Below, piece by piece: positions 17,907-26,720 of a stretch of 64,000 bases of DNA. Source of the DNA: a gamma proteobacterium HTCC5015 (GTDB lineage Bacteria > Pseudomonadota > Gammaproteobacteria > HTCC5015); contig DS990598.1 in the NCBI GenBank assembly GCA_000155715.1, positions 177,456 to 241,455 on the forward strand, written 5' to 3'. The notes beneath the pieces were generated by a model. It made no database searches. It had not been told where the DNA came from and worked only from the letters and a program-made list of their open reading frames with translations. Position 1 is the first letter of the stretch, and every line of letters begins with the position of its first letter. A program made the position numbers and the translations under genes.

Positions 17907-18395
17907 CTACAAATAATCCAGTGGCAGTGCCGAGGTGTCGATGACGCGGCGCATGACGAAGCTTGAGTGCACGCCGCTGACACCTTCGATGCGGGTGATT
18001 TTGTTGAGTAAAAATTGCTGGTAGGCGTCGATGTCGGGGACGACGACTTGCAGCAGGTAGTCCGCTTCCTGCCCTGTGACCAGATAGCATTTTTGCACTT
18101 CGGAGTACTGCCCCACTTGCTCTTCAAAATTGGCGAAGCGCTCGGGAGTGTGGCGATCCATACTGATTTGAATCATCACGGTGAGGTCTAGCCCGAGTTT
18201 GCGGGCGTCGAGTACGGTTTCGCGCTTGACGATGATACCCGCCTGTTCGAGTTTGTGAACGCGGCGAGAGCAGGGCGAGGGCGATAGGCCAACGCTGTCG
18301 GCGAGCTCTTGATTGCTGAGGCCGCCGTTCTTTTGCAGGGCGGCGAGAATGCGTTGGTCGGTGCTGTCGATGGCAGTCGGCTTCGGTGAGCTCAT
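17907..18395 (-). CDS. Lrp/AsnC-family transcriptional regulator
   Basis: The protein has 162 residues. An N-terminal winged helix-turn-helix (ILAALQKNGGLSNQELADSVGLSPSPCSRRVHKLEQAG) covers about residues 14-52. A C-terminal RAM/ligand-binding domain follows (YLVTGQEADYLLQVVVPDIDAYQQFL). Such proteins respond to amino acids and often control nearby or amino-acid genes. It is transcribed divergently from leuA across 311 bp, so regulation of leuA is possible. There is nothing to distinguish Lrp, BkdR or another paralogue. Confidence 0.9.
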   Translation of the reverse strand: MSSPKPTAIDSTDQRILAALQKNGGLSNQELADSVGLSPSPCSRRVHKLEQAGIIVKRETVLDARKLGLDLTVMIQISMDRHTPERFANFEEQVGQYSEVQKCYLVTGQEADYLLQVVVPDIDAYQQFLLNKITRIEGVSGVHSSFVMRRVIDTSALPLDYL

Positions 18396-18636
18396 GGCGA
18401 ATGTTCCACAAAAATCTTTATGTAAGCTATAAAGTAGCGGCTAAGTATAAAAAAGTGAAATAAAATCGCCAAAAAATCTTAAATAAAAAGAAAATAGCAA
18501 ACACATTGCGGGCTTTTGTGCCTAGAATACATCCATGGTTAAAACATCGTGAAACCCGCTAGTCGCCACAAGCGCAGGGTCAATGGCCACAAGCCGTGCG
18601 ATGGAAGTGCCACAAGCACTCAGTTTCAAGTGGGGT

Positions 18637-18659
18637 TGTCGGCCTGAAGGCCGACCCAC
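18637..18659. repeat. Palindromic repeat family D, leuA upstream copy
   Basis: GTCGGCCTGAAGGCCGAC core followed by CCAC. The same palindrome occurs at 20783-20800. The related GTCGGGCTTCAGCCCGAC occurs at 37334 and 47945. Here it lies in the 311-bp leuA leader, about 50 bases before the start codon. It has no T-run and is more likely a dispersed repeat than a regulator. The rest of 18396-18706 is AT-rich next to the lrp-type gene and holds no other feature I can support. Confidence 0.6.
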
Positions 18660-18706
18660 GACCCGATCCAAAGATAGACCAAAAGACCAACAGACAGGAG
18701 CCGAAC

Positions 18707-20362
18707 ATGGCCTTTGATCACACAAAATACAGCCCCGCGATGCACTTTGATAAGCCCGACCGCCAGTGGCCGAGCCGCCGTCTGGAGAAGGCGCCGCTGT
18801 GGTGTGCGGTAGACCTTCGCGATGGCAATCAGGCTTTGATCAACCCCATGTCGGTAGAGCAAAAGCGCCGCTTTTTCCAATTGTTGGTGGAGATTGGTTA
18901 CAAAGAAATTGAAATCGGTTTCCCCTCGGCGAGCCAGATCGATTTTGATTTTTGCCGCGCGTTGATCGAGGAAGACTTGGTGCCCGACGATGTCCGCATC
19001 CAAGTATTGGTGCAGGCGCGCGAGGATTTAATCAGCCGCACCTTCGAGGCATTGCAGGGCGCGAAGCGAGCGATTGTGCACATTTACAACGCGACCTCGC
19101 CCACTTTTCGCCAGAAGGTGTTTCGCGTGGACCGCGACGGTTGTCGCGATATTGCCGCGCGCGCTGCCCAGTGGGTCAAGGACTACGCCGCCAAGCAGCC
19201 GAGCACCGATTGGACGTTCCAATACTCGCCAGAGACCTTCAGCGCCACGGAAGTGGACTTTGCCATTGATGTGGTCAATGCCGTCAACGCGGTGTGGCAG
19301 CCCGAGTCGGGCCAGCGCGTGATCATCAACTTGCCCGCTACGGTAGAGGTGACGACGCCTAATGTGTTTGCCGATCAGGTCGAGGCTTTTTGTGAGGGCA
19401 TCGACAACCGCGAGCATGTGATTGTGTCTTTGCACACGCACAACGATCGCGGTTGTGGTGTGGCCGCAGCAGAGTTGGGTCAAATGGCGGGTGCCGATCG
19501 CGTCGAGGGCACTTTGTTGGGCAATGGCGAGCGCACGGGCAATATGGATTTGGTCACGGCGGGTATGAATTTGTACAGCCACGGCATTGACCCCGGCATC
19601 GACTTTTCGCGTATGCCTGAGATTGTCGAATTGGTGGAAGACATTACCGATATTAAAACGCACCCCCGACACGCCTATGCGGGTGACTTGGTGTTCAGCG
19701 CCTTTTCGGGCAGTCACCAAGATGCGATTAAAAAATGCTTTGCCATTCAAAAAGAGGGCGAGCAGTGGGATGTGGCCTACTTACCGATCGACCCCGCCGA
19801 TGTGGGGCGCCGCTACGAAGAGGTGGTGCGCATTAACTCCCAATCTGGCAAGGGGGGTGTCGCCCACGTCTTGGAGCGCGACTACGGCGTGGAGTTGCCG
19901 CGTTGGTTACAACAAGAGTTGGCGGTGGTCGTTCAACAGCAGGCTGAGTCCGCTGGCGGCGAAGTCACGGGCGAGCAAATCCACCAGTGCTTTGAAGCCT
20001 CGTATTTAAATCCGCCCCAGGGCTGGTCGCTGGACGGCTACGATGTGAATCGCCAGGGCGATACCGTGTCGTTAAGTGCCGATGTCGATGGGCAGAACGT
20101 TCAGGGTCAAGGCGAGGGCGCTGTGGGTGCACTGGTCGCTGCCTTGGAAGGGCATACGGGGCGCTCGTTTAGTGTAGAGGCCTTTGACGAATCGACCTTG
20201 GGTCAGAGCACCGAGGCCAACGCTATGGCTTGCGTCAGAGTGAGTTCTGGTGAGCAGCAACAAATTGCGGTGGCGATGGCCAAGGACACCACCTCCGCCG
20301 CGCTGCAGGCGGTGTTGAGTGCCGTGGGGCGCTTAACGGGCGCCGAGTCCGCTGCGGCTTAA
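18707..20362 (+). CDS. leuA: 2-isopropylmalate synthase
   Basis: LeuA, 551 residues from the ATG at 18707, with AGGAG seven bases upstream. It condenses 2-ketoisovalerate with acetyl-CoA, the first committed step to leucine. The catalytic TIM barrel has LRDGNQAL (metal and substrate binding) near residue 39 and the HTHNDRGCGVAAAELG metal/catalytic motif near residue 243. The C-terminal regulatory LeuA dimer domain runs from about 425. The N-terminus (KYSPAMHFDKPDRQWPSRR) marks the longer LeuA type found in Pseudomonas and fungi. It is divergent from the Lrp-type regulator. Confidence 0.96.
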   Translation: MAFDHTKYSPAMHFDKPDRQWPSRRLEKAPLWCAVDLRDGNQALINPMSVEQKRRFFQLLVEIGYKEIEIGFPSASQIDFDFCRALIEEDLVPDDVRIQVLVQAREDLISRTFEALQGAKRAIVHIYNATSPTFRQKVFRVDRDGCRDIAARAAQWVKDYAAKQPSTDWTFQYSPETFSATEVDFAIDVVNAVNAVWQPESGQRVIINLPATVEVTTPNVFADQVEAFCEGIDNREHVIVSLHTHNDRGCGVAAAELGQMAGADRVEGTLLGNGERTGNMDLVTAGMNLYSHGIDPGIDFSRMPEIVELVEDITDIKTHPRHAYAGDLVFSAFSGSHQDAIKKCFAIQKEGEQWDVAYLPIDPADVGRRYEEVVRINSQSGKGGVAHVLERDYGVELPRWLQQELAVVVQQQAESAGGEVTGEQIHQCFEASYLNPPQGWSLDGYDVNRQGDTVSLSADVDGQNVQGQGEGAVGALVAALEGHTGRSFSVEAFDESTLGQSTEANAMACVRVSSGEQQQIAVAMAKDTTSAALQAVLSAVGRLTGAESAAA

Positions 20363-20379
20363 AGTGGGGTCACTACGGT

Positions 20380-20406
20380 TGTAGGAGCGTGCCTTGCACG
20401 CGAATG
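20380..20406 (+). repeat. REP-like palindrome, family A
   Basis: TGTAGGAGCGTGCC then TTGCACGCGAATG: an imperfect palindrome with the family A ends. A near-identical copy is at 20696-20723, and an inverted copy at 20988-21013. Similar ones lie at 36051, 37241 and 47558. Confidence 0.8.
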
Positions 20407-20420
20407 GTGTGTGTATTTAA

Positions 20421-20623
20421 TGTCGGGACTGCCCCCGACGGGGCAGCCACTTTCTTTTCTACAGCGAAAAGAAAGTAGCCAAAGAAAACGCCGTCCAATG
20501 CCACACCCTTCGGGTTCCCTGCGATGCTCGGCAAAAACGGCGCCTGTGGAACTCGCTCGTTCCTCGCTTAAGCAGTCCTCGGCTTTATCCGTTTTTGCCT
20601 GTGCTTCTCGGTGTGGCATATGG
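20421..20623. repeat. Dispersed repeat family B, copy 1
   Basis: A 203-bp unit from TGTCGGGACTGCCCC to GTGTGGCATATGG. Its second copy is at 47614-47871. Fixed blocks include CTTTCTTTTC..GAAAAGAAAGTAGCCAA (a hairpin), ATGCCACACCCTTCGGGTT and GATGCTCGGCAAAAACGG. They alternate with segments that differ in sequence but keep dyad symmetry. A family A REP stands just upstream of both copies. Short reading frames inside are repeat translations, not credible genes. Confidence 0.75.
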
Positions 20624-20695
20624 AGATCACAGGCCGCTACTCTGAACTTGACTCGCTTACAGGGATGTAGGTGAAGGGCGTGAGTAGAGAAGCTG

Positions 20696-21013
20696 CTGTA
20701 GGAGCGTGCCTTGCACGCGAATGGTTTGCTGTAAGTTCTAAGCTTTTCTGGTTAAAAGTCTACCTATGCGGCGTCATTAAGAGTCGGCCTGAAGGCCGAC
20801 CCACGGCAATATAGCCGAGCCGGTAAACGCGGTGTAGTGAGTGCTTTTTATCTTGTGTGGATTTGCCGCGGCGCATAATAACCCCTGTCTTAGAGCTTGA
20901 TCCGAAACCTTCGTAGCGAAGGCAAGGAAGCGGCTGCCCCCGACGAGGCAGTTCCGACATTGAAAACACTCCGACGAAGTCGGGCACCATTCGCCTGCAG
21001 GGCAGGCTCCTAC
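20696..21013. repeat. Repeat cluster downstream of leuA
   Basis: Contains REP family A copies at 20696-20723 (plus) and 20988-21013 (minus), and the family D palindrome at 20783-20800. Fragments such as GCCCCCGACGAGGCAG at about 20935-20950 echo the start of family B. The whole stretch from 20363 to 21055 (about 690 bp) holds repeats only and no supportable gene. Confidence 0.65.
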
Positions 21014-21020
21014 GCAACGT

Positions 21021-21048
21021 AGCTCTCCCCCGTGTTGGGGGAAGAGCT
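21021..21048 (-). terminator. Hairpin downstream of pepA
   Basis: AGCTCTCCCCC pairs with GGGGGAAGAGCT (one bulge), a strong GC hairpin eight bases after the pepA stop on the minus strand. No T-run follows, so it is a possible terminator or 3' stabilising structure rather than a textbook rho-independent terminator. Confidence 0.45.
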
Positions 21049-21055
21049 AAGCACC

Positions 21056-22555
21056 TTACGATTTTTTAGCGTGGTGCTTGAGCACGTATTCCGTGAGCAG
21101 TGTGACCGGGCGGCCTGTGGCGCCTTTTTGCGCGCCGCTGTTCCAGGCGGTGCCGGCGATATCTAAGTGGGCCCATGTGTAGTTTTCGGTGAAGCGCGAC
21201 AGGAAGCAGCCGGCGGTAATACTGCCCGCCTCGCGACCGCCGATATTTTGCATGTCGGCAAAGTTGGAGTTGAGCTGGCTTTGGTAGTCGTCCCACAGGG
21301 GGAGGCGCCACACGCGGTCGCCACTGTCTTGGCCGATGTTCTCGAGTTGTCCCGCCAGTTTGTCGTTGTTGCTCATTAAGCCCGAAGGCACTTTGCCCAG
21401 AGCGATGATGCAGGCCCCGGTTAGGGTGGCGATATCGATAACGACAGCGGGGTTATAGCGCTCGGCGTAGGTCAGGGTATCGCACAGCACGAGTCGACCC
21501 TCGGCGTCGGTATTGAGGATTTCCACGGTTTGCCCCGAGAGGGTCGTGACGATGTCGCCAGGCTTGCTGGCGCCGCCGTCGGGCATGTTCTCCGCCGCGG
21601 CGACGAGGCACACCACATTGACGGGCGCATTCATGGCGGCTAGGGCTTTCATGGCGCCAAACACCGAGGCCGATCCGCACATGTCGAATTTCATTTCGTC
21701 CATGGCTGCGCCGGGCTTCAGCGAAATACCGCCGGTATCAAAGGTGATGCCCTTGCCGACGAGTACGGCGGGTTTTTGCCCTTTTTTGCCGTTCATGTAT
21801 TCCATGACAATCAGTTTGCCGGACTCGGTACTGCCTTTTGAAACCGACACAAAAGCGCCTGCGCCCATTTCTTCCAGCTCTTTTTCGTCGATCACCGAGA
21901 CTTTAATCTTGCGGTGTTTGCGACCCAGTGCCTTGGCTTGGTCGGCGAGGTAGCTGGGTGTGGCGGTGTTGCCAGGTTGGTTACCCAAGTCGCGCGCCAT
22001 CGAGGTGCCCTCGGCCAGCGCTGCACCACGTTTGATGGCCTCTTCAATCGACTTCTGACCGCGGCGGTGAGTGCTGCCGAGGTGCCATTTTTCTAAGGGC
22101 TTTTTAGGGGCGGTGTCTTTGCTTTTGTGTTCGTCAAAGCGATAGAGCGCGTGCCCCACGGCGGCGACGGCGTACTGTGCTTTCCACGACTCGCTTTTGT
22201 CTTTGAGGTCGGCCTCGTGCAAAAAGCTCAGCGCCTCGGTGGCGTTGCCCTTTTGCAAGGCTTTTGCCGCTGCGGCGTGGGATTGTTGAAAGCGGGCAAC
22301 GCTGAGGGATTTTTTATCGCCCAAACCCACCAACAAAACGCGCTTGCTGGTCAGTCCATCGAGCTCATAGAGAAACAGTGTGTCGCCGACTGTGGCCGCA
22401 AAATCGCCTTGGCGCAGCACTTTTTTAATGGCGCCTCCACAAGCGTTGTTCAGCGCATCGGCGGCGGGTGTGAGGGCTTTGCTGGCGTAAACGCCAACGA
22501 CGAGGCACTGGCTGCGAGCGCTCTCGGGCTGGGTGACTTTTAAGCTGTACTGCAT
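21056..22555 (-). CDS. pepA: Cytosol (leucyl) aminopeptidase A
   Basis: PepA, 499 residues from the ATG at 22555, with GGAGAC five bases upstream. It is an M17 family hexameric metallopeptidase that removes N-terminal leucine and other residues. Metal and active-site motifs: GKGITFDTGGISLKP (Lys, Asp) and the family signature NTDAEGRLVL. In E. coli and Pseudomonas PepA can also act as a DNA-binding repressor and recombination cofactor. It is divergent from lptF, the usual gammaproteobacterial arrangement. Confidence 0.96.
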   Translation of the reverse strand: MQYSLKVTQPESARSQCLVVGVYASKALTPAADALNNACGGAIKKVLRQGDFAATVGDTLFLYELDGLTSKRVLLVGLGDKKSLSVARFQQSHAAAAKALQKGNATEALSFLHEADLKDKSESWKAQYAVAAVGHALYRFDEHKSKDTAPKKPLEKWHLGSTHRRGQKSIEEAIKRGAALAEGTSMARDLGNQPGNTATPSYLADQAKALGRKHRKIKVSVIDEKELEEMGAGAFVSVSKGSTESGKLIVMEYMNGKKGQKPAVLVGKGITFDTGGISLKPGAAMDEMKFDMCGSASVFGAMKALAAMNAPVNVVCLVAAAENMPDGGASKPGDIVTTLSGQTVEILNTDAEGRLVLCDTLTYAERYNPAVVIDIATLTGACIIALGKVPSGLMSNNDKLAGQLENIGQDSGDRVWRLPLWDDYQSQLNSNFADMQNIGGREAGSITAGCFLSRFTENYTWAHLDIAGTAWNSGAQKGATGRPVTLLTEYVLKHHAKKS

Positions 22556-22580
22556 GTTGTCTCCGTATCGCTTGATTGAC

Positions 22581-22589
22581 TGATATAAT
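22581..22589 (+). promoter_or_regulatory. Possible extended -10 promoter for lptFG
   Basis: TGATATAAT matches the extended -10 consensus TGnTATAAT exactly, 49 bases before the lptF start codon in the pepA/lptF divergent gap. No good -35 is present at the normal distance, as expected for an extended -10 promoter. Confidence 0.4.
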
Positions 22590-22638
22590 CGGCAGCTTAT
22601 CAAACTTTAAAACGCTTGTAGCCGCTTAAACGACCACT

Positions 22639-23700
22639 ATGCACATCACCGACCGCTATCTGATCCGTGAAGTCGCCAAATCGAGTGCGGCGGTGTTGCT
22701 GGTGCTGCTGGTTTTGATGGTGGGCAATACGCTAGTTCAGCTACTGTCGGATGCGGCGGACGGCAATATGGCACCGCAGTACATTTGGCCGCTGCTGGTG
22801 ATCACTCTCGCCAATTACCTCGTGCTCTTTATGGGGTTGAGTCTTTATCTCGGTGGCATGTTGGCCTTTGGTCGTCTTTATAAAGACGCAGAGATGGCGG
22901 CGATGGTGGCCTGTGGCATGGGGCCGTGGGACTTTTTTAGACCGCTCTTTAAGGTGGCGATCCCCATCAGCTTGGCGGGCTTGGTGTTGTCGGTATTTAT
23001 TTTGCCTTGGATGGCGGGCTTGCAGGCGAAGTTCACCTCCGATGCGGAAAAGCCCAGTGTCGAAACCCATTTGCGCGAGGGCGAGTTTAACGAGTTGGGC
23101 AATGGCATCTTTTTTGTCGAAGAGCAGTCTGGTGGGGCTCTGTCTCAAGTGTTTGTCTATAGCCGAGACCCGTCGGGCGAGTCGATTCAGGTTGCCGAGA
23201 GCGGTCGAGTCGAGGACGCGCCCTCGGGCTATGAGCTCACGTTGCAGCAGGGGCGTTTGTATCAAATCAATACCGAGCAGCGCATTCGCGACATTCGCTA
23301 CCAAGAATATGAAGTGATGGTGGAGTCGCCCAATGCCGTCGTTGATGAGCAGGTGTTGGCGGCGACCCAGACCAGCGATCTCATGCGCTCGGACAACCCC
23401 TTAGAAGTGGCCGAGTGGCAGTGGCGTTTGTCCGTGCCGATTGGCTGCTTGTTGCTGGCGGTTTTGGCTTTTCCGTTGAGTTACACCTCACCGCGCAAGG
23501 GGGCTTTTTCCAAACTGGGTTACGCCATTTTGGTCTACATCCTCTACAGTAACTTTTTAAGTTTAGGGCGCAGCTTGGTGCAAAATCAGGAAGTGCCCCT
23601 GTGGCTTGGCATGTGGTGGGCCCACCTGCCTGTATTGGCTCTGATTATCGGTCTGCTGCTGCGTCGCTACGGTTGGCCGCGTCGGGTGGAGGTCGCCTAG
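22639..23700 (+). CDS. lptF: LPS export permease LptF
   Basis: LptF, 353 residues, is one of two permeases of the LptB2FGC lipopolysaccharide extractor in the inner membrane. The N-terminal DRYLIREVAKSS and TM1 are followed by two more N-terminal TM helices, a periplasmic beta-jellyroll (about 130-260) and three C-terminal TM helices. It is the first gene of an operon in which neighbours overlap by one base. It is divergent from pepA. Confidence 0.96.
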   Translation: MHITDRYLIREVAKSSAAVLLVLLVLMVGNTLVQLLSDAADGNMAPQYIWPLLVITLANYLVLFMGLSLYLGGMLAFGRLYKDAEMAAMVACGMGPWDFFRPLFKVAIPISLAGLVLSVFILPWMAGLQAKFTSDAEKPSVETHLREGEFNELGNGIFFVEEQSGGALSQVFVYSRDPSGESIQVAESGRVEDAPSGYELTLQQGRLYQINTEQRIRDIRYQEYEVMVESPNAVVDEQVLAATQTSDLMRSDNPLEVAEWQWRLSVPIGCLLLAVLAFPLSYTSPRKGAFSKLGYAILVYILYSNFLSLGRSLVQNQEVPLWLGMWWAHLPVLALIIGLLLRRYGWPRRVEVA

Positions 23701-24764
23701 TGAGTTTGTTCGACCGCTACATGGCTCGCGCCATTCTCGCCGCCACCGCCCTGGTGCTGTTGGTAATTTTGTTTCTCGACGCCTTTTTTGGTTTTCTCGG
23801 CGAGGGCAAATATGTGGCGCGCTACGCGGATTACAGCTACTGGCATGCGATTGGTTATGTGATGCTGCGCGTGCCGGGTAAAGCTATGGAGTTTATGCCC
23901 GCCATTACCTTGATTGGGGCGTTGTTGGGCTTGGGTACACTCGCCAGCAACAGCGAGTTAACCGCCATGCGCGCCGCGGGTTTATCCAAGGGGCGCATTG
24001 TCTGGGGCGGCATGAAAACGGGCTTGATCATTGCACTGGCCGTCGCCCTGTTGGGGGAATATGTGGCCCCGCAAAGTGACTTAAAAGCGGCCGCCTTTCG
24101 AGCCCAGGCTCAAGGGCGGGCGATTACCTCAGAGCTGCGCGATTTTTGGCTGAAGAACGGTGACGAGTTTGTGTACATTAAGCGCGCCGAGCCCGATAAA
24201 CGCCTGCGCGGCGTGCGCATCTTTCAGGTGCAGGAGGGCGAGTTAAAGCGGCTTTTAAAAGCGGCCTCCGCTCAGCACACCGCGTCGGGGTGGCGTCTCA
24301 ATCAAGTGCGCGAGTATCGCTTTGAGGACGATGCCGTGTCCCGCAAGGTCATTGGGCAAATGACCAAATCACAATTGGTCGATGTCGATCTATTTGAGGT
24401 GGCGCAACTCAGCCCCGAGAATATGCGCCTGTTAGAACTCGACAACTATATTGCCTATCTCGATGACAATCGATTGGAAGCGACGCTCTATCGCAAGGCC
24501 TTTTGGAAAAAGGTCACGGCGCCCTTATCGATTTTGGTCATGTTGCTGTTGGCCATGCCCTTTATTTTTGCCAACCGTCGCTCGGGCAATGCGGGAGCGC
24601 GCTTGGTTATCGGGATTCTATTTGGCATGTCCTATTACATCATAAGCTCCTTGATTGAGAACTTGGGGCAGGTCTACGGCGTGCCCGTATTGCTCGGCGC
24701 CTTTACGCCGATTGTTGCCTTTACCGCGCTCGGCTTTTGGTTGCTAAAACGGAGTGAGGCTTAG
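23700..24764 (+). CDS. lptG: LPS export permease LptG
   Basis: LptG, 354 residues from the GTG at 23700, which overlaps the lptF stop as TAGTG. The N-terminal SLFDRYMARAIL, the first TM helices, and the AMRAAGLSKGRI coupling motif near residue 85 are typical of the family. A periplasmic jellyroll lies in the middle and TM helices lie at the end. It pairs with LptF and the ATPase LptB to pass LPS to LptC. Confidence 0.95.
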   Translation: MSLFDRYMARAILAATALVLLVILFLDAFFGFLGEGKYVARYADYSYWHAIGYVMLRVPGKAMEFMPAITLIGALLGLGTLASNSELTAMRAAGLSKGRIVWGGMKTGLIIALAVALLGEYVAPQSDLKAAAFRAQAQGRAITSELRDFWLKNGDEFVYIKRAEPDKRLRGVRIFQVQEGELKRLLKAASAQHTASGWRLNQVREYRFEDDAVSRKVIGQMTKSQLVDVDLFEVAQLSPENMRLLELDNYIAYLDDNRLEATLYRKAFWKKVTAPLSILVMLLLAMPFIFANRRSGNAGARLVIGILFGMSYYIISSLIENLGQVYGVPVLLGAFTPIVAFTALGFWLLKRSEA

Positions 24765-25540
24765 TGAGCCAAACGCTACAGCAGTGGCTTTCAGAAAAGC
24801 CGTTTACACTGTGTTTGTCTTCGGGTTTTTTTAGCTTTTACGCCCACTTAGGCCTTTGGGCAGCCTTAGAGGAAAGCGGCTTGAAACCCGCAAAGCTCAG
24901 TGGCAGCAGCGCGGGGGCTTTGGTGGCCGCCGCTTGGGCGTCGGGCATGTCTTGCGATGAAATGCGCGCGCTCTTTTTCTCGCTCAAGCGGGAGGATTTT
25001 TGGGATCCAGCGCTGGGTTTGGGATTGTTAAAAGGCGATCGGTTTCGCGCGTTGTTGCGCGAGCACTTTCCCGTGGCGCGTATGGAGCAGACGGCTTATC
25101 CGTTGGCGGTCTCTGTCTACGACTGGCGTCGGCGGCAAACACTGAGTTTTTCTAAAGGGTTGCTGGCCGAGTTGGTCAGTGCCTCTTGCGCGGTGCCCGG
25201 GCTCTTTCAGCCGGTGTCTTATCGCGGCTATTCCTTGTTGGATGGCGGTATAAAAGATCGCCCCGGTTTGTTGGGTGTCGCCCCCGATGAGCGCGTTTTT
25301 TACCATCATATTGCCTCGCGATCACCGTGGCGACGAAAGGGTGATCCCGCGTTGAAAGTGCCCGAGCGACACAATATGGCATCGCTACAGATCGACGGTT
25401 TGGTGCGCAGTGGGCCGCGGCGTATGGCACTGGGCCCCATCGCCTATCAGCAGGCGCTTGAGGCGAGCCGACGCGTGCTCTCGCAAGCACCCGACAATCG
25501 GGTTACGCTGCAATGGAAACAACAGGTGGAGACGCTATGA
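24764..25540 (+). CDS. Patatin-like phospholipase
   Basis: The protein has 258 residues; the GTG start overlaps the lptG stop as TAGTG. The nucleophile elbow GSSAGA (about 47-52) and the catalytic aspartate motif DGG (about residue 157) are both present. The oxyanion-hole segment usually reads GGGxRG; here it is the variant SSGFFSFYAHLG. It is predicted to be a soluble lipid acyl hydrolase. Translational coupling to lptFG suggests a role in envelope lipid turnover, which is an inference. Confidence 0.88.
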   Translation: MSQTLQQWLSEKPFTLCLSSGFFSFYAHLGLWAALEESGLKPAKLSGSSAGALVAAAWASGMSCDEMRALFFSLKREDFWDPALGLGLLKGDRFRALLREHFPVARMEQTAYPLAVSVYDWRRRQTLSFSKGLLAELVSASCAVPGLFQPVSYRGYSLLDGGIKDRPGLLGVAPDERVFYHHIASRSPWRRKGDPALKVPERHNMASLQIDGLVRSGPRRMALGPIAYQQALEASRRVLSQAPDNRVTLQWKQQVETL

Positions 25541-26160
25541 CCGACAAAAACTCAAATGATCGCAGTGGTCTCTTTGGTCAGGTGGCGGGGGTCACAGCGG
25601 GCTTGTCCAAGTCGGCGGTGAAGTCGTTGGGCAAGCGTGTAGGGGGACTCTCTCTGCGCATTGGCAAGACGATTATTCTCACCCGAGATCAGCTGCGGGA
25701 ATTTTCTCCCGAACAGCGCAGCTGGATGCGGCGCTCGGGCGAGGCGATCCGCGATGCGCGGCAAGTGGCGGGCTGGACGCTAGATGATCTCAGCGACGCT
25801 CTGGACTTAGAAGATAAGACCTTGCTCAAAGCCATTGAGCAGGGCACGGCAACCGTGTCTTTTGAGTTAATTCTTCGCTTAACGTCACTGCTTGCCCGCC
25901 ACGATCCCGTGCCGTTTTTGGTCAGTATGATTCGCGGTTTCAATCCACAGTTATGGGCGGTGCTAGAGGACTGGGGCTTGGGGCACATTCCTACCATGCT
26001 AGAGCGCGATCGCCAGTGGATGAATATTTACCGCCGCCACGAAGAAGCGCGTATGCTGTCTGAAAACGAATTTGAGAAAGTACTCGACTTTAGCCGCAGC
26101 GCGTTTGAAATGGCACTGGAGTTCGCCAAAATCGAAAAGGACGATTGGGACGAGGATTAA
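25537..26160 (+). CDS. XRE-type helix-turn-helix protein
   Basis: The protein has 207 residues from the ATG at 25537, which overlaps the patatin stop (ATGA). A Cro/C1-type HTH lies at about 63-118 (SGEAIRDARQVAGWTLDDLSDAL...LLKAIEQGTATVSFELILRLTSLL). The N-terminal 60 residues are basic and Gly/Ser-rich, and the C-terminal 80 are acidic and helical. It is the last gene of the lptF-lptG-patatin operon, so it may regulate envelope functions. The target is unknown. Confidence 0.8.
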   Translation: MTDKNSNDRSGLFGQVAGVTAGLSKSAVKSLGKRVGGLSLRIGKTIILTRDQLREFSPEQRSWMRRSGEAIRDARQVAGWTLDDLSDALDLEDKTLLKAIEQGTATVSFELILRLTSLLARHDPVPFLVSMIRGFNPQLWAVLEDWGLGHIPTMLERDRQWMNIYRRHEEARMLSENEFEKVLDFSRSAFEMALEFAKIEKDDWDED

Positions 26161-26175
26161 AGCGATTAGAGCTTT

Positions 26176-26229
26176 TCAGTTTGTTCAGCTCATGTCGGGA
26201 GGAATGGTGGCTTTGGTACGGAGATCCTG
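26176..26229 (+). pseudogene. Remnant of a GIY-YIG gene 3' end
   Basis: This stretch aligns with the end of the intact GIY-YIG gene downstream (about 26650-26703). Shared blocks are TCAGT..GTTCA, GGGAGGA, GTGGCTT and GGTACGGAGATCCTGA. As in the intact gene, it runs straight into a palindromic repeat. Only the last 18 or so codons remain, so this is a truncated second copy. Confidence 0.65.
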
Positions 26230-26355
26230 AGGCTTCCGTTCCTGCTCGCGCCCCTTACCGACATCCCTGTCGGCAAATCCAGTTCAGGATGACGAGGGGT
26301 ACTCAGGATGACGAAATTTAAAAAGCCGTCATTCCGAACTTGATTCGGAATCTCC
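26220..26355. repeat. Palindromic repeat family C, upstream pair
   Basis: Two copies flank the GIY-YIG gene on its 5' side. One is 26220-26294, a long form in which the two arms GGAGATCCTGA and TCAGGATGACG enclose a variable insert with its own hairpin CCGACATCCCTGTCGG. The other is 26327-26355, the short palindrome GTCATTCCGAACTTGATTCGG plus AATCTCC. Between them lies TACTCAGGATGACGAAATTT, which also occurs after the gene. Confidence 0.85.
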
Positions 26356-26411
26356 AAGCCGGATGCACGATACCAACGGCACGATTGATTCATATTGGAA
26401 AAGGAGATTCC

Positions 26412-26720
26412 ATGAAAACCCCCGCTATTTATATATTAACGAACGCACATCACAGTGTTTTGTATGTCGGTGTTACTTCCCATTTAATTCGACGTATTTA
26501 CGAGCATAGGAACCACTTTGTGAAGGGATTTACTCAGAAATACAATGTCGACCGATGGGTGTATTTTGAGCGGTTTGAGGATATGTACAGCGCGATTTCT
26601 CGTGAGAAACAGTTAAAGGCGTGGCGTCGCCAGTGGAAAGAGGAGCTGGTCAGTCGGTTCAACCCTTGTTGGGAGGATTTGTGGCTTCGGTACGGAGATC
26701 CTGAATCAAGTTCAGGATGA
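26412..26720 (+). CDS. GIY-YIG family endonuclease, repeat-embedded
   Basis: A single-domain GIY-YIG nuclease of 102 residues, starting at the ATG 26412 with AAGGAG five bases upstream. Motifs: YILTNAHHSVLYVGVT (the GIY...YIG pair, here YIL...YVG) at about 7-22, R29 and H32 in LIRRIYEHR, and the distal Glu in SREKQLKAWRR. The last residues (GDPESSSG) and the stop codon are encoded by the flanking palindromic repeat itself. It belongs to the small UPF0213/YhbQ-like group, whose role is poorly known. Repeats of one family lie on both sides and are scattered elsewhere in the window. Confidence 0.88.
   Translation: MKTPAIYILTNAHHSVLYVGVTSHLIRRIYEHRNHFVKGFTQKYNVDRWVYFERFEDMYSAISREKQLKAWRRQWKEELVSRFNPCWEDLWLRYGDPESSSG

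Noticed and set aside
18396-18706. Leucine attenuator or leader peptide upstream of leuA
   Set aside because: No short frame with a run of leucine codons and no terminator hairpin with a T-run. The palindrome there is a dispersed repeat found elsewhere.
20411-20674. Small protein genes in the family B repeats (frames on both strands)
   Set aside because: Each lies within a repeat that is palindromic and variable in length between copies, has no ribosome-binding site and is not conserved as protein between the two copies.
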